The notes below the pieces were generated by a model, which saw nothing but the letters and a program-made list of their open reading frames with translations, did no database searches and was not told the DNA's origin. From contig JBICID010000101.1 in the NCBI GenBank assembly GCA_043101615.1, positions 18,703 through 82,702 on the forward strand: a stretch of 64,000 bases of DNA. The letters are read 5' to 3'. Source of the DNA: JBLHKT01 sp043101615 (GTDB lineage: Bacteria > Planctomycetota > Phycisphaerae > Phycisphaerales > UBA1924). A program made the position numbers and the translations under genes. Of this stretch, positions 22,835 to 31,368 are shown piece by piece (positions within the stretch are counted from its first letter, which is position 1; each line of letters starts with the position of its first letter).

Positions 22835-24106
22835 ATGCCTCCCGGAGCATACACCCCGCCCGTCCGAACCACTCGTCGCGATCCCGAGCGACCGGTGCGA
22901 GTCCTCGTGCTGGGTTCGACGGGCTCCATCGGGACGCAGACGCTCGACGTGATCGACCATCTCAACGCCCTCGCGGAACGCGGCGAGACGGCGCAACGCT
23001 TTGCCGTCGTGGGCCTTGCGGGCGGCAACAGCTCGGACCTGCTCGACGCGCAGGCGCACACGCACGGGGTCTCGCGCGTGGTGCGGGCGTCCGACGACGA
23101 GCCGGGCCGCCCCGGCTCTGGCGCCGAGCGACTGGTGCGCGAGCTGGGCGAGGACGACGCGCTCCGCCCGGACATCGTCGTGGCCTCGATCGTGGGGGCC
23201 GCGGGCATCCGGTCCACGCTGGCCGCGGCGGGGCTGGGGCTGGACCTGGCGCTGGCGAACAAGGAGTCGCTGGTCGCGGCGGGGGAGCTGGTGGTGAGCG
23301 CCTGTCGCGCGTCCGGGGCGAGGCTGCTGCCGGTCGATTCCGAGCACGCGGCGCTGTGGCACGCGTCGATGTCGTTCGCCGGCCCGGGCTACGCCCCGCC
23401 CGCGCCGCTGCCGGCGGGCGTGCGCCGACTCGTTCTCACCGCCTCGGGCGGCCCGTTCCGCGACGCGGACGAGTGGCCCGCGGACCGGCTCGCGAGCGTC
23501 ACGCCCGAGCAGGCGCTCGCCCACCCCACCTGGGACATGGGCCCCAAGGTCACCATCGACTGCGCCAGCCTCACCAACAAGGCGCTGGAGCTGATCGAGG
23601 CCCACTGGCTGTACGGCGTCGGCGAGGACCGGCTCGACGTGCTGGTGCACCCGCAGTCCACGGTGCACTCGATGGTCGAGGGGGCCGACGGGTCGTTCGT
23701 GGCCCAGCTCGGCCCGACGGACATGCGGGCCCCGATCCAGCAGGCGCTGACCTTCCCGGAGCGCGTCGAGCCCGCGTGCGGTCGGATGGCGCTGGGCGCG
23801 CTCACCCGCCTGGACTTCCACGCGCCGGACGAGTCGCGCTTCGGGGCGATCGGGCTGGCGCGGCGTGTGATGCGGCTCGGGGGCAGCGCGGGGGCCGTCT
23901 TCAACGGGGCCAACGAGGAGGCGGTCAGGGCCTTCCTCGACGGACGCCTGGCGTTCGACCGCATCACCGCGCTCGCGGCGGAGGCGATCGACGAGCTGGG
24001 CGCGAGCGAGCTTCGCACCCTGGGGGACGTGTGGGAGGCGGACCGCGCGGCCCGCGAGTTCGTGCGGGCGCGTCTCGCCCCGTCCGGCGCGGGGCGTGCC
24101 CCATGA
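22835..24106 (+). CDS. dxr: 1-deoxy-D-xylulose 5-phosphate reductoisomerase
   Basis: Second step of the MEP isoprenoid pathway: DXP plus NADPH gives MEP. 423 residues. NADPH-binding VLGSTGSIGTQTLDVI, ANKESLVAAGE, metal and substrate blocks LLPVDSEHAALWH, TASGGPFRD and CASLTNKALELIEAHWLY, and the C-terminal GGSAGAVFNGANEEAV are all present. The start at 22835 has a -10 box 6 bases upstream; the longer frame starting at 22757 overlaps the divergent neuC start and adds unrelated residues. The stop overlaps the next gene's ATG by 4 bases. Confidence 0.95.
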   Translation: MPPGAYTPPVRTTRRDPERPVRVLVLGSTGSIGTQTLDVIDHLNALAERGETAQRFAVVGLAGGNSSDLLDAQAHTHGVSRVVRASDDEPGRPGSGAERLVRELGEDDALRPDIVVASIVGAAGIRSTLAAAGLGLDLALANKESLVAAGELVVSACRASGARLLPVDSEHAALWHASMSFAGPGYAPPAPLPAGVRRLVLTASGGPFRDADEWPADRLASVTPEQALAHPTWDMGPKVTIDCASLTNKALELIEAHWLYGVGEDRLDVLVHPQSTVHSMVEGADGSFVAQLGPTDMRAPIQQALTFPERVEPACGRMALGALTRLDFHAPDESRFGAIGLARRVMRLGGSAGAVFNGANEEAVRAFLDGRLAFDRITALAAEAIDELGASELRTLGDVWEADRAAREFVRARLAPSGAGRAP

Positions 24107-25896
24107 GCGACCCGAGGATCCTCAGGCAGCTCCAGCAGGCGCACGAGAAGTTCGCGAAGGGGCGTGTGGACGAGGCGATCGCGGGCGCCCGGCGCGCGAT
24201 CGCGAAGGCCCCCGGGCACCCCGAGGGCGCCAGGCTGATCTGCCAGATGCTGCTGACCCGCGGGCGTGTGGACGAGGCGCGGTACGCGCTCGAGGGCGCC
24301 CTCCGGACACACCCCGAGCGTGCGGACCTGCACCTGCAGGCCGGCGAGGTCGAGGCGATGGCCGGCGGGCACGCCCCCGCGCTCGGTCACGTCGAGCGGG
24401 CGTTGGAGCTGTCCCCGGGCCTGCCCCGGGCCCTGGCGGTCCGCGGGCGGTTGCTGCTCGGGGCGGGGCGACACACCGAGGCCGTGGCGGATCTCCGCGC
24501 CGCGTCCGAGGAGCTGCCCGACGAGCCGGAGCACCGGTCGAATCTCTCGATGGCGCTGCTGGCGACCGGGCACGCGCCCGAGGCGTGCGACCTGCTGCGC
24601 GAGCTGTGCCGCGAGCGGCCCGCGTTCCTGCCGGCGCGGGCGGCGCTCGCGCAGTCGCTCAACTACCACCCGGACGCCTCGCCCGAGGAGATCGCCGAGG
24701 CGCACCGGGCGTACGGACGCCTCGCCGAGAGCCAGGTGAACGAGCTCGCCCCGGACCCGGGCGCGCTCAAGGGAGACGGACCGGTCCGCGTGGGGTTCCT
24801 GACGCGCGACCTGCGCCGGCACTCGTGCGCGTACTTCCTGCTGCCGATCCTGGAGCACCTGGACCGCGCCCGCTTCGAGCCCGTCGCGTACATGGACGAC
24901 CCGCACGCCGACGACCTGACCGAGGTCTTCCGGGGACGGTTTGCGCTGTGGCGCGAGACGGCCCGGCTGAGCAACAGGGACCTCGCCGACACGATCCGCA
25001 AGGACCGCGTCGGGCTGCTGCTCGACCTGGGGGCCCACTTCTTCGGCAACCGATTGGCGGTGATGGCCCACCGCCCCGCACCCGCCAGCGCGACCTACCT
25101 GGCCTACCCCAACACGACCGGCCTGTCGCGCGTGGACGCCCGGATCGTGGACGGGCTGACCGACCCCGAGGGGGGCGAGAGGGGGGCGGACCCCTTCGCG
25201 ACCGAGACGCTGGTGCGGCTCGAGGCGCCGCTGTGGTGCTACCGCCCGGACACGGGCCTGCCCGAGCCCGGGGCGTGCCCGGACGGGCAGGCGTTCACCT
25301 ATGCGAGCTTCAACGATCTCAAGAAGATCAACGGCCCACTGCTGGACGACTGGGCCGAGATCCTGACCAGGGCCCCCGGCACGCGCCTGCTGCTCAAGAC
25401 CGGGGCGCTGGGCGACGACGCGGTCCGCGCGGAGCTGCGCGAGCGTCTCGCGTCGCGCGGCGTCGATCCGGACCGGTTCGAGCTGCTGGGGCACGTCGCG
25501 GACCACGCCGAGCACCTGGCCCTGTACAGGCGGGCCCACGTCGCGCTCGACACCCACCCCTACTGCGGGACGACGACCACGCTCGAGGCGGCCTGGATGG
25601 GCGTGCCGACCGTGACGCTCGCTCCTGATGTCCCCCGTCACGCGTCCAGGGTCGGGCTGAGCCTGAACACGGCGCTGGGGCTGACGGACTGCATCACGGG
25701 ATCACGCGCCGAGTACGTGAACCGCGCGGTCGAGCTGGCAGAGTCGTTCCAGGCGGATCCCTCGCGGCTCAACACGCTGCGGGTGGGCCTGCGGGAACGG
25801 TTCGAGGGATCGCCCCTGCGAGACGAGGCGGGGTTTACCCGCAGGTTCGAGGCGGCGCTGGAGCGCGTCATCGAGCTCGCCCGCGGGCGCGCATAA
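24103..25896 (+). CDS. TPR / SPINDLY-OGT-like O-GlcNAc transferase family protein (GT41)
   Basis: 597 residues. The first ~200 form tetratricopeptide repeats (AHEKFAKGRVDEAIAGARRA and following units). The rest is the GT41 catalytic region: VRVGFLTRDLRRHSCAYFLL with the conserved His, ASFNDLKKINGPLLDDWAEIL with the UDP-contacting Lys, and DTHPYCGTTTTLEAAWMGVP. Such enzymes glycosylate Ser/Thr of cytosolic proteins; the sugar is GlcNAc in OGT and fucose in plant SPY, unknown here. The ATG overlaps the dxr stop, so translation is coupled. The reason for pairing with an isoprenoid gene is unclear. Confidence 0.88.
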   Translation: MSDPRILRQLQQAHEKFAKGRVDEAIAGARRAIAKAPGHPEGARLICQMLLTRGRVDEARYALEGALRTHPERADLHLQAGEVEAMAGGHAPALGHVERALELSPGLPRALAVRGRLLLGAGRHTEAVADLRAASEELPDEPEHRSNLSMALLATGHAPEACDLLRELCRERPAFLPARAALAQSLNYHPDASPEEIAEAHRAYGRLAESQVNELAPDPGALKGDGPVRVGFLTRDLRRHSCAYFLLPILEHLDRARFEPVAYMDDPHADDLTEVFRGRFALWRETARLSNRDLADTIRKDRVGLLLDLGAHFFGNRLAVMAHRPAPASATYLAYPNTTGLSRVDARIVDGLTDPEGGERGADPFATETLVRLEAPLWCYRPDTGLPEPGACPDGQAFTYASFNDLKKINGPLLDDWAEILTRAPGTRLLLKTGALGDDAVRAELRERLASRGVDPDRFELLGHVADHAEHLALYRRAHVALDTHPYCGTTTTLEAAWMGVPTVTLAPDVPRHASRVGLSLNTALGLTDCITGSRAEYVNRAVELAESFQADPSRLNTLRVGLRERFEGSPLRDEAGFTRRFEAALERVIELARGRA

Positions 25897-25907
25897 CCGC
25901 GGTCTCA

Positions 25908-25918
25908 CCCCCCCCCCC
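25908..25918. repeat. C11 homopolymer between convergent genes
   Basis: Eleven C residues in the 69-bp spacer between the OGT-like gene and the convergent dockerin gene. It is non-coding and slip-prone. Confidence 0.7.
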
Positions 25919-25965
25919 AGCGCCCCGAAGAGCCTGACTCAACCGGGGATCGAGCAGTGGGGGGG

Positions 25966-26784
25966 TCAGCAGCCGGCGAGGAAGGCGTTGACGAAGGCCC
26001 CGATGTCGCCGTTGTCGATGATGCCGTCCACGGTGAAGTCGGCCGCCGGGTCCTGGGCCAGGAAGAGTGTGATGAAGGCACCGATATCGCCGTTGTCGAC
26101 CACGCCGTCGGCGTTCAGGTCCGGCGGGCAGGGCGGCTCGATCGGGCCGACCGAGATCGCGAACCCGACGGTGGAGAAGCTCGGCCCCTCGGCGACGATC
26201 CTCGCGGAGCGGATCACCGGGGCGGGAAAGTGCACGCCCTTGAAGTCGAGAAACAGCTTCAGATGGATGATGTCCGCGGTGTAGAAGTCCGCGAGCAGGG
26301 CCCCCTCGCCGTTCGGTGCGTCGAAGACCTGGATGCGGTCGCGGTCGTTCGGCGTCAGGCTGGTCGCGAACGGCCCGAGGATGGAGGTGCTGCCGAACGC
26401 GGTCAGTGGCTCGGAGAAGTTGATGATCAGGTCACCGGTGGTCGGTGACGGGTTGGCGTAGTCCCCGTCGAAGTCTCCCGGGTCGACCATCGGGTCGGGG
26501 GTGATCCGGAAGGAGTCCCAGGTGCTCGGGGTGTAATTGATGCAGCCCGAGGGGAAGCGGTGATCGATGGTGAATTCGCTGTAGTAGGACGCCGTCACGA
26601 TGTGCCCGGCGCCCGTGTCGATGGGGATCGAGTCGCGATAGTGCACGCCGCACGGTGAGGGGTTGTCGATGTCGTAAAAGACGGCGTACGGGATGTCTGA
26701 GAAGGAATCGACCACCGTGCCCTGGGCGCGGGCGTGGTTGTTGGTGATCACGACGACGGCCAAACCCGACACGAGCGTGCGCAT
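25966..26784 (-). CDS. secreted protein with GC-type dockerin tail
   Basis: 272 residues. The N-terminus (MRTLVSGLAVVVITNNHARAQ) is a signal peptide. The body (25-205) is a beta-rich domain of unknown family. The last ~55 residues are the tandem EF-hand module: PCPPDLNADGVVDNGDIG, a linker, DFTVDGIIDNGDIGAF, ending FLAGC. Start fixed by GGAGG six bases before the ATG. Last of three tandem dockerin-protein genes on this strand. Confidence 0.8.
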   Translation of the reverse strand: MRTLVSGLAVVVITNNHARAQGTVVDSFSDIPYAVFYDIDNPSPCGVHYRDSIPIDTGAGHIVTASYYSEFTIDHRFPSGCINYTPSTWDSFRITPDPMVDPGDFDGDYANPSPTTGDLIINFSEPLTAFGSTSILGPFATSLTPNDRDRIQVFDAPNGEGALLADFYTADIIHLKLFLDFKGVHFPAPVIRSARIVAEGPSFSTVGFAISVGPIEPPCPPDLNADGVVDNGDIGAFITLFLAQDPAADFTVDGIIDNGDIGAFVNAFLAGC

Positions 26785-26809
26785 GGGAAGCCTCCGGATG
26801 GATCGCGCG

Positions 26810-26838
26810 AGTCTACCCATCCGTGCGCTCGCTTCCAC
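26810..26838 (-). promoter_or_regulatory. promoter of dockerin gene 25966-26784
   Basis: On the minus strand: GTGGAA (-35, 26833-26838), 17-base spacer, TAGACT (-10, 26810-26815), then a 5' leader of about 20 bases with GGAGG. Confidence 0.45.
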
Positions 26839-26918
26839 CGGGTGCGCGGGGCTCGCCGTTCGAAAAACACGCGACGGACGGCGGGCGGACGGGGCCGATA
26901 CGGTCGCGGTTCGTGTGT

Positions 26919-28337
26919 TCAGCAGCCGGCGAGGTAGGCGGTGACGAAGGCGCCGATGTCGCCGTTGTCGAGGATGCCGTCGCCGGTGAAGTCGGCCGCG
27001 AGGTCCGAGTCGAGGAAGAGCGTGACGAAGGCGTTCAGGTCGCCGTTGTCGAGCACGCCGTCGGCATTGATGTCGGGCGTGCAGACGGTCTCGCACGAGT
27101 CGGCGACGCCGTTGTTGTTGTCGTCCACGGGGTTGGCCGAGACGATGCGTCGCAGCTCGCCGCTGCCGTAGAGCGCCATGTACATCTCGCCGGCGAGGTC
27201 CTCGCCGAAGGAGGTCAGCTCGAACCCGCCCGGCCCGATCTGGTTGGTGAGGTTCTGGAAGTCGGTGCGCGAGACGCCGTCGGTCTTGAGTGCCCAGACC
27301 TGTCCGGTGCAGTAGTCGCCGAAGAGGTACCAGCCGTCCAGCTCGGGCGCGGCGCACCCGCGGTAGACGTACCCGCCGGTGATCGACGCGCACACCTTGC
27401 CGACGTGCGTGTAGTCGTGAACAGGCTCGGTCAGCGTCGACGGGTCGGGGCAGTTGCCGGTGTTGAAGTCGAAGGTGCCCTCGCGGCAGCGCCAGCCGTA
27501 GTTCTCGCCGCCCACGCTGGACGCGCCCTGAAAGTTGACCTCCTCGCGCGCGTTCTGCCCGACGTCGGCGATGTACAGGTCGCCGGTCTGGCGGTCGAAG
27601 CTGTTCCGCCACGGGTTGCGCAGCCCGTAGGCCCAGATCTCGTCGAGCCCGCTCACGCCCACGAACGGGTTGGACGACGGGACAGCGTAGTTGCGCGCGT
27701 TGTCGGCTGGGAAGTCGTCCCCGTCCACGTCGATCCGCAGCATCTTGCCCAGCAGCGTCTCGAGGCTCTGCCCGTTGCCGACGTCCGGGTTGTGCCCGGC
27801 GCCCGTGTCCCCGCTGCCGCCCCCGTCGCCCGAGGCTATGTACAGGTACCCGTCCGGGCCGAAACCGAGCCACCCCCCGTTGTGGTTCGCCTGCGGCTGC
27901 CCGATCCGCAGCAGCTCGCGACGGGACGAGGCGTCGGCCCGCGTCGCGGTCAGCGGGTCCCCGTCGGCGGCGTACTCGGCCAGCACCGACGTCCCCGAGA
28001 GCTCGGTGTGGTAGATGTAGAACAGCCCGTTCTGCTCGAACTGCGGGTGGAAGGCCAGCCCCAGCAGCCCCTGCTCGCTGACGGTGCTGGTGCTCGAGGC
28101 GATGTCGAGGTAGCTCGCCCCCTGCACCTGCCCGCTCGCCAGGTCCACCAGCCGGATCCGCCCCGCCTTCTCGAGCACGTACAGGCGGCCCGCGTCCCCG
28201 GGCGCGTGCGTCACGAACGTCGGAGAGCTCAGGCCCGTCGCGACGGTCTCGGTCGACAGGTCGAGCTGGGCCGACGCGAGCGACGAAGAAACGGCGAGCG
28301 CGGAAGCGGCGAGCACGGTGCTGGGTCTGCGGGGCAT
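26919..28337 (-). CDS. secreted PQQ-type sugar dehydrogenase-like beta-propeller, GC-dockerin
   Basis: 472 residues. Signal peptide (MPRRPSTVLAASALAVSSSLASA). Residues about 25-400 form a glucose/sorbosone dehydrogenase-type propeller: GLSSPTFVTHAPGD, EQGLLGLAFHPQF, HNGGWLGFGPDGYLYIASGDG, GLRNPWRNSFD, DVGQNAREEVN, GENYGWRCREG. Soluble relatives use PQQ and Ca to oxidise aldoses; substrate unknown here. The C-terminus is a dockerin module (first loop NADGVLDNGDLNAF, second DGILDNGDIGAF, end LAGC). The ATG at 28337 has GGGAGGG upstream; the earlier in-frame ATG at 28367 would precede the signal peptide by ten residues. Confidence 0.88.
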   Translation of the reverse strand: MPRRPSTVLAASALAVSSSLASAQLDLSTETVATGLSSPTFVTHAPGDAGRLYVLEKAGRIRLVDLASGQVQGASYLDIASSTSTVSEQGLLGLAFHPQFEQNGLFYIYHTELSGTSVLAEYAADGDPLTATRADASSRRELLRIGQPQANHNGGWLGFGPDGYLYIASGDGGGSGDTGAGHNPDVGNGQSLETLLGKMLRIDVDGDDFPADNARNYAVPSSNPFVGVSGLDEIWAYGLRNPWRNSFDRQTGDLYIADVGQNAREEVNFQGASSVGGENYGWRCREGTFDFNTGNCPDPSTLTEPVHDYTHVGKVCASITGGYVYRGCAAPELDGWYLFGDYCTGQVWALKTDGVSRTDFQNLTNQIGPGGFELTSFGEDLAGEMYMALYGSGELRRIVSANPVDDNNNGVADSCETVCTPDINADGVLDNGDLNAFVTLFLDSDLAADFTGDGILDNGDIGAFVTAYLAGC

Positions 28338-28366
28338 GGTCCCTCCCTTGGAATGGTGCCAGCCCA

Positions 28367-28395
28367 AGGCTACACGACAACCCGGACCGCTCCAA
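28367..28395 (-). promoter_or_regulatory. promoter of PQQ-dehydrogenase-like gene
   Basis: TTGGAG (28390-28395), 17-base spacer, TAGCCT (28367-28372) on the minus strand, giving a leader of about 23 bases that includes the GGGAGGG ribosome site. Confidence 0.6.
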
Positions 28396-28428
28396 GGGAA
28401 TTCGCAAACCGGAGGTGCGTGTCCGTGC

Positions 28429-30225
28429 TCAGCACCCCGCCAGGAAGCGCTCCACGAACGCGTGTATGTCGCCCTGGTCCACCACGCTGTCGCCGTTCAC
28501 GTCGGCCCAGCGCGAGCCGGACAGGAACTCGCTCACGAAGCCGCTGATGTCGCCCAGGTCGAGCACGCCGTCGCCGGTGAACTCGGCCGGGCAGAAGTAG
28601 GCGTTGGGTGTGGCGAGCACGAGCGCCTCGGTGGTGTCCTCAAAGCGGACGGAGAGCAGGACCTGCTTGTGCGCGTTGGCGGAGGCCGGTCGCCCGTGGT
28701 GGCGTCCGTCCGACGGCGTGACGAACACGGCGTCGACGATCCGCACGTCGCCGGGGCCGACCTCCAGCGCGTCGCCGTGACGGAGGATGAGGCGCGGGCG
28801 CGGGGCGGCGTCGGACATCACCGCGGCGTACCCCTCGCCCAGGTCGTCCTCCACCCAGCACCACGCCGCGACGTGCCCGTCTCCGAGCGCCGCCATCGGC
28901 GCGAACGTGAACAGGTCCCAGTTGGCGACGAGGCCGGCGAGGGGCTCGAGGTCGATCGGGACACGGCGCTCGTTCATCAGCCAGCGTTCGTCTCCGCCCT
29001 GCGTGCGCTCGATCAGCCCGTCCATGAGGTCGAGCACCTCGTCGTCGGCCTGGACCATGATGAGCACGTTCCCGTCCTCGTCGGTCTGGTAGTCGCCGAT
29101 GTGCTTCACCTCGTCGCCGGGAGCGCCCCCGGGCACCGGGTCGCCCTCCTGCTTGAGCACGCTCAGCACCCCGGCGTTCCACTCCAGCAGCACGTAGGAG
29201 CCGAAGTTGGTCGCCTCTTCCCGGGCCGCGGCGAAGAAGACGATGCGCTGCTCGCCCGCGAACAGCGGGCGGTTGGTCGCGCTCTGGCCCTGCGGGTAGG
29301 TCAGGCTCTGCAGGTAGCGGGGCGGGTCGTACCCGGGCACCTCGTCCCCGCTGATCGCGACCGGGTTCCCGCCCGTGGCCGGGCGGCTGGTGAAGATGCC
29401 CGAGCCCGGCGCGGTCCCGCCGTCCTCCAGCAGGCGAGCGTCCCACAGCAGGCGCCCGTCGCCGCTGGCGCTCAGCGTCCCGAACGCGTGGTAGTTCCAG
29501 GCCGTTTCGCTTCCGAACACCGGGGCCGCGTCGCCGGTCCGGGCCAGCTCCTCGCCGAACTGCCCGTCCGCGGTCACCAGGGCGATCGCGTCCGAGCCGT
29601 CGGCGTAGTTGACGATGACCCCGAGCGAGCCGTCCCGCCCGTACACGACCGGGTCGTTGCGCCCGCGGATGTTCCTGTCCAGGTCCTCGCCCGGGGCGAT
29701 CCCGGTCGGCGGGTTCCACGGGTCGAACAGCACGGACGGCTGGTTGTCGTCGGTGCGCCGGAAGACGACGCGGCGCTGGTCGCTCTGGTCCGGGTTGGAG
29801 ACGTACGCCGCGAACGCCGCGTCCGCGTCGGACTCGCTGAAGAACAGGTCGAACGGGAAGGTCCGGTCGAGCAGCATGACCTCGCCGGCGACCAGCCCCG
29901 GCGCGGTGTCGCCCTGCTGCGCGATCGCGGAGAGGGCGAGCGGCGCGTTCGGATCGCCCCGCATCAGCACCGCCTCGCCCGCCTGCTCGGTCAGCACGGG
30001 GTCGAAGAGCTGCGCGCCGAACATCGCCCCGGACCGGTCCGAGAGTTCCGGCAGGTGGTAGGACCGCACCCGGTCCACGCCGACGCTCTCGAAATCGAAG
30101 CCGGGGACGGGCGCGCCCTCGGGCAGCCGGGTCGAGGCCACCACGTCCAGGTCGAACGCACGCGGCGGGGGCGTCGCCATCGCCTGGCCCACCACACACG
30201 CCACGACCGCTGTCTGTGTCCGCAT
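28429..30225 (-). CDS. secreted repeat protein with GC-type dockerin tail
   Basis: 598 residues. The N-terminus (MRTQTAVVACVVGQAMA) is a weak signal peptide. The long body shows recurring GDxAPG/GDPVPG-type turns (QGDTAPG, TGDAAPVFG, GDEVPGY, GDPVPGG), suggesting a propeller of uncharacterised repeats; no catalytic motif recognised. The C-terminus is a diverged dockerin: FCPAEFTGDGVLDLGDISGF and SVVDQGDIHAF, ending in RFLAGC. GGGAGGG lies 7 bases before the ATG. First of three tandem genes of this type. Confidence 0.8.
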   Translation of the reverse strand: MRTQTAVVACVVGQAMATPPPRAFDLDVVASTRLPEGAPVPGFDFESVGVDRVRSYHLPELSDRSGAMFGAQLFDPVLTEQAGEAVLMRGDPNAPLALSAIAQQGDTAPGLVAGEVMLLDRTFPFDLFFSESDADAAFAAYVSNPDQSDQRRVVFRRTDDNQPSVLFDPWNPPTGIAPGEDLDRNIRGRNDPVVYGRDGSLGVIVNYADGSDAIALVTADGQFGEELARTGDAAPVFGSETAWNYHAFGTLSASGDGRLLWDARLLEDGGTAPGSGIFTSRPATGGNPVAISGDEVPGYDPPRYLQSLTYPQGQSATNRPLFAGEQRIVFFAAAREEATNFGSYVLLEWNAGVLSVLKQEGDPVPGGAPGDEVKHIGDYQTDEDGNVLIMVQADDEVLDLMDGLIERTQGGDERWLMNERRVPIDLEPLAGLVANWDLFTFAPMAALGDGHVAAWCWVEDDLGEGYAAVMSDAAPRPRLILRHGDALEVGPGDVRIVDAVFVTPSDGRHHGRPASANAHKQVLLSVRFEDTTEALVLATPNAYFCPAEFTGDGVLDLGDISGFVSEFLSGSRWADVNGDSVVDQGDIHAFVERFLAGC

Positions 30226-30253
30226 CGCCGAACCCTCCCGGTGCTCCGGACCC

Positions 30254-30282
30254 ATGCTACCGGCGACGGCGGGGCGTGCCAA
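30254..30282 (-). promoter_or_regulatory. promoter of secreted repeat protein gene
   Basis: TTGGCA (30277-30282, 5 of 6 to the sigma-70 -35), 17-base spacer, TAGCAT (30254-30259) on the minus strand. This is among the best-looking promoters in the window. Confidence 0.65.
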
Positions 30283-30309
30283 CGGAATTCCGGAGCGGTC
30301 GAGGCGATT

Positions 30310-31215
30310 TCATCCGCCGGACTGGAGCCGGCGCCGACGGAGCGCGGGGCGCTCGTGGATCGCGGTCGAGCCGCCCACGGCCGCGTCCAGGTCTCGCACC
30401 GGCCCGAGGGCGATCCGCTCGGCCGCGTGCTCGGCGTTGGGCTTGGAGTACTCGCACCCGATGAAGCTCCGCCCCATCGCGTGGGCGACCACGCCCGTGG
30501 TGCCGCTGCCCAGGAACGGGTCGAGCACGAGCATGCCGGGGTCCGAGCAGGCCGCGACGACGCGGTGCAGGTAGACCTCTGGGAGCTGGTTGTCGTGCTT
30601 GTGCCGGCGTTCCTTGTTGTTGCCCTGGATGCGTCCCCAGTACTCGCCGTACCAGACGTCCATGGGCACGCGCAGGCCGGCGGGCATGCCGTCCTTCTTG
30701 GACTCGGTGCGCGGGTCGGCGTAGACCGCCCGCCGGTCGGAGGTCTCGACCACCGCCTCGGGGTTCCACACGCGGTTGGCCCGGTCCTTTGCGAAGTACA
30801 GCGCGTGCACCTTCGAGTTGATGAAGCGGCGCTTGGTGTTCTGCCCGAACCGGTAGTGCCAGATGCACCAGTTCACCATGTCCAGCCCGCGCGACTTGAG
30901 GTGGACCACGATCTCCGCGGCCCAGCTGTCCGGGATGTTGACCCACATCGAGCCGTGCGGCGCCAGCCCGTCCACGCACAGGTCCAGCCAGTCGCGTGTG
31001 AACGCGAGGTACTCGTCCTCTGACATCGAGGCGTCGTCCCACGCGTCGCCGGTCTGGTGCCGGTCGTAGTCGCGGGCCCAGTTGAAGGGCGGGTCGGCGA
31101 AGACCAGGTCGAGCCCGCCCGAGGCGACCTCCGGGATCTTCGGCAGCAGCTCGCGACAGTCGCCCCGGTAGATCCGCGTCGTGCAGTCGGCGTGGGCCCG
31201 GTTCGGGATCGACAT
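30310..31215 (-). CDS. site-specific DNA methyltransferase (beta class, solitary)
   Basis: 301 residues. Motif IV DPPF (41-44) comes before motif I DPFLGSGTTG (about 234-243), the beta-class order of amino-methyltransferases such as CcrM. Product would be N6-methyladenine or N4-methylcytosine. The target domain lies between them (NSKVHALYFAKD, WYGEYWGRIQGN). No restriction endonuclease or specificity subunit is adjacent, so it may be an orphan methylase with a housekeeping role. AGGAG precedes the ATG. The C-terminal 25 residues are low-complexity and basic. Confidence 0.9.
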   Translation of the reverse strand: MSIPNRAHADCTTRIYRGDCRELLPKIPEVASGGLDLVFADPPFNWARDYDRHQTGDAWDDASMSEDEYLAFTRDWLDLCVDGLAPHGSMWVNIPDSWAAEIVVHLKSRGLDMVNWCIWHYRFGQNTKRRFINSKVHALYFAKDRANRVWNPEAVVETSDRRAVYADPRTESKKDGMPAGLRVPMDVWYGEYWGRIQGNNKERRHKHDNQLPEVYLHRVVAACSDPGMLVLDPFLGSGTTGVVAHAMGRSFIGCEYSKPNAEHAAERIALGPVRDLDAAVGGSTAIHERPALRRRRLQSGG

Positions 31216-31368
31216 CGGGCTCCTGATGGTGCCGGCGCCGGTGAACGGCTTCCTGCGCCGCCCGGCGCGCTCGCCGGGCGCACGGGTGTGTGATGTGCCG
31301 GTGGCGTGTGTCCTAGGGTGGGTGCAATATAGCGCGTGGCGCGCGCCCGCGCCACCGGGGACGCCCTG

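Noticed and set aside
21046..25896. A 1616-codon plus-strand frame
   Set aside because: Only the last 597 codons (from 24103) are real (OGT-like protein); the rest is antisense or out of frame to HDOD, neuC and dxr.
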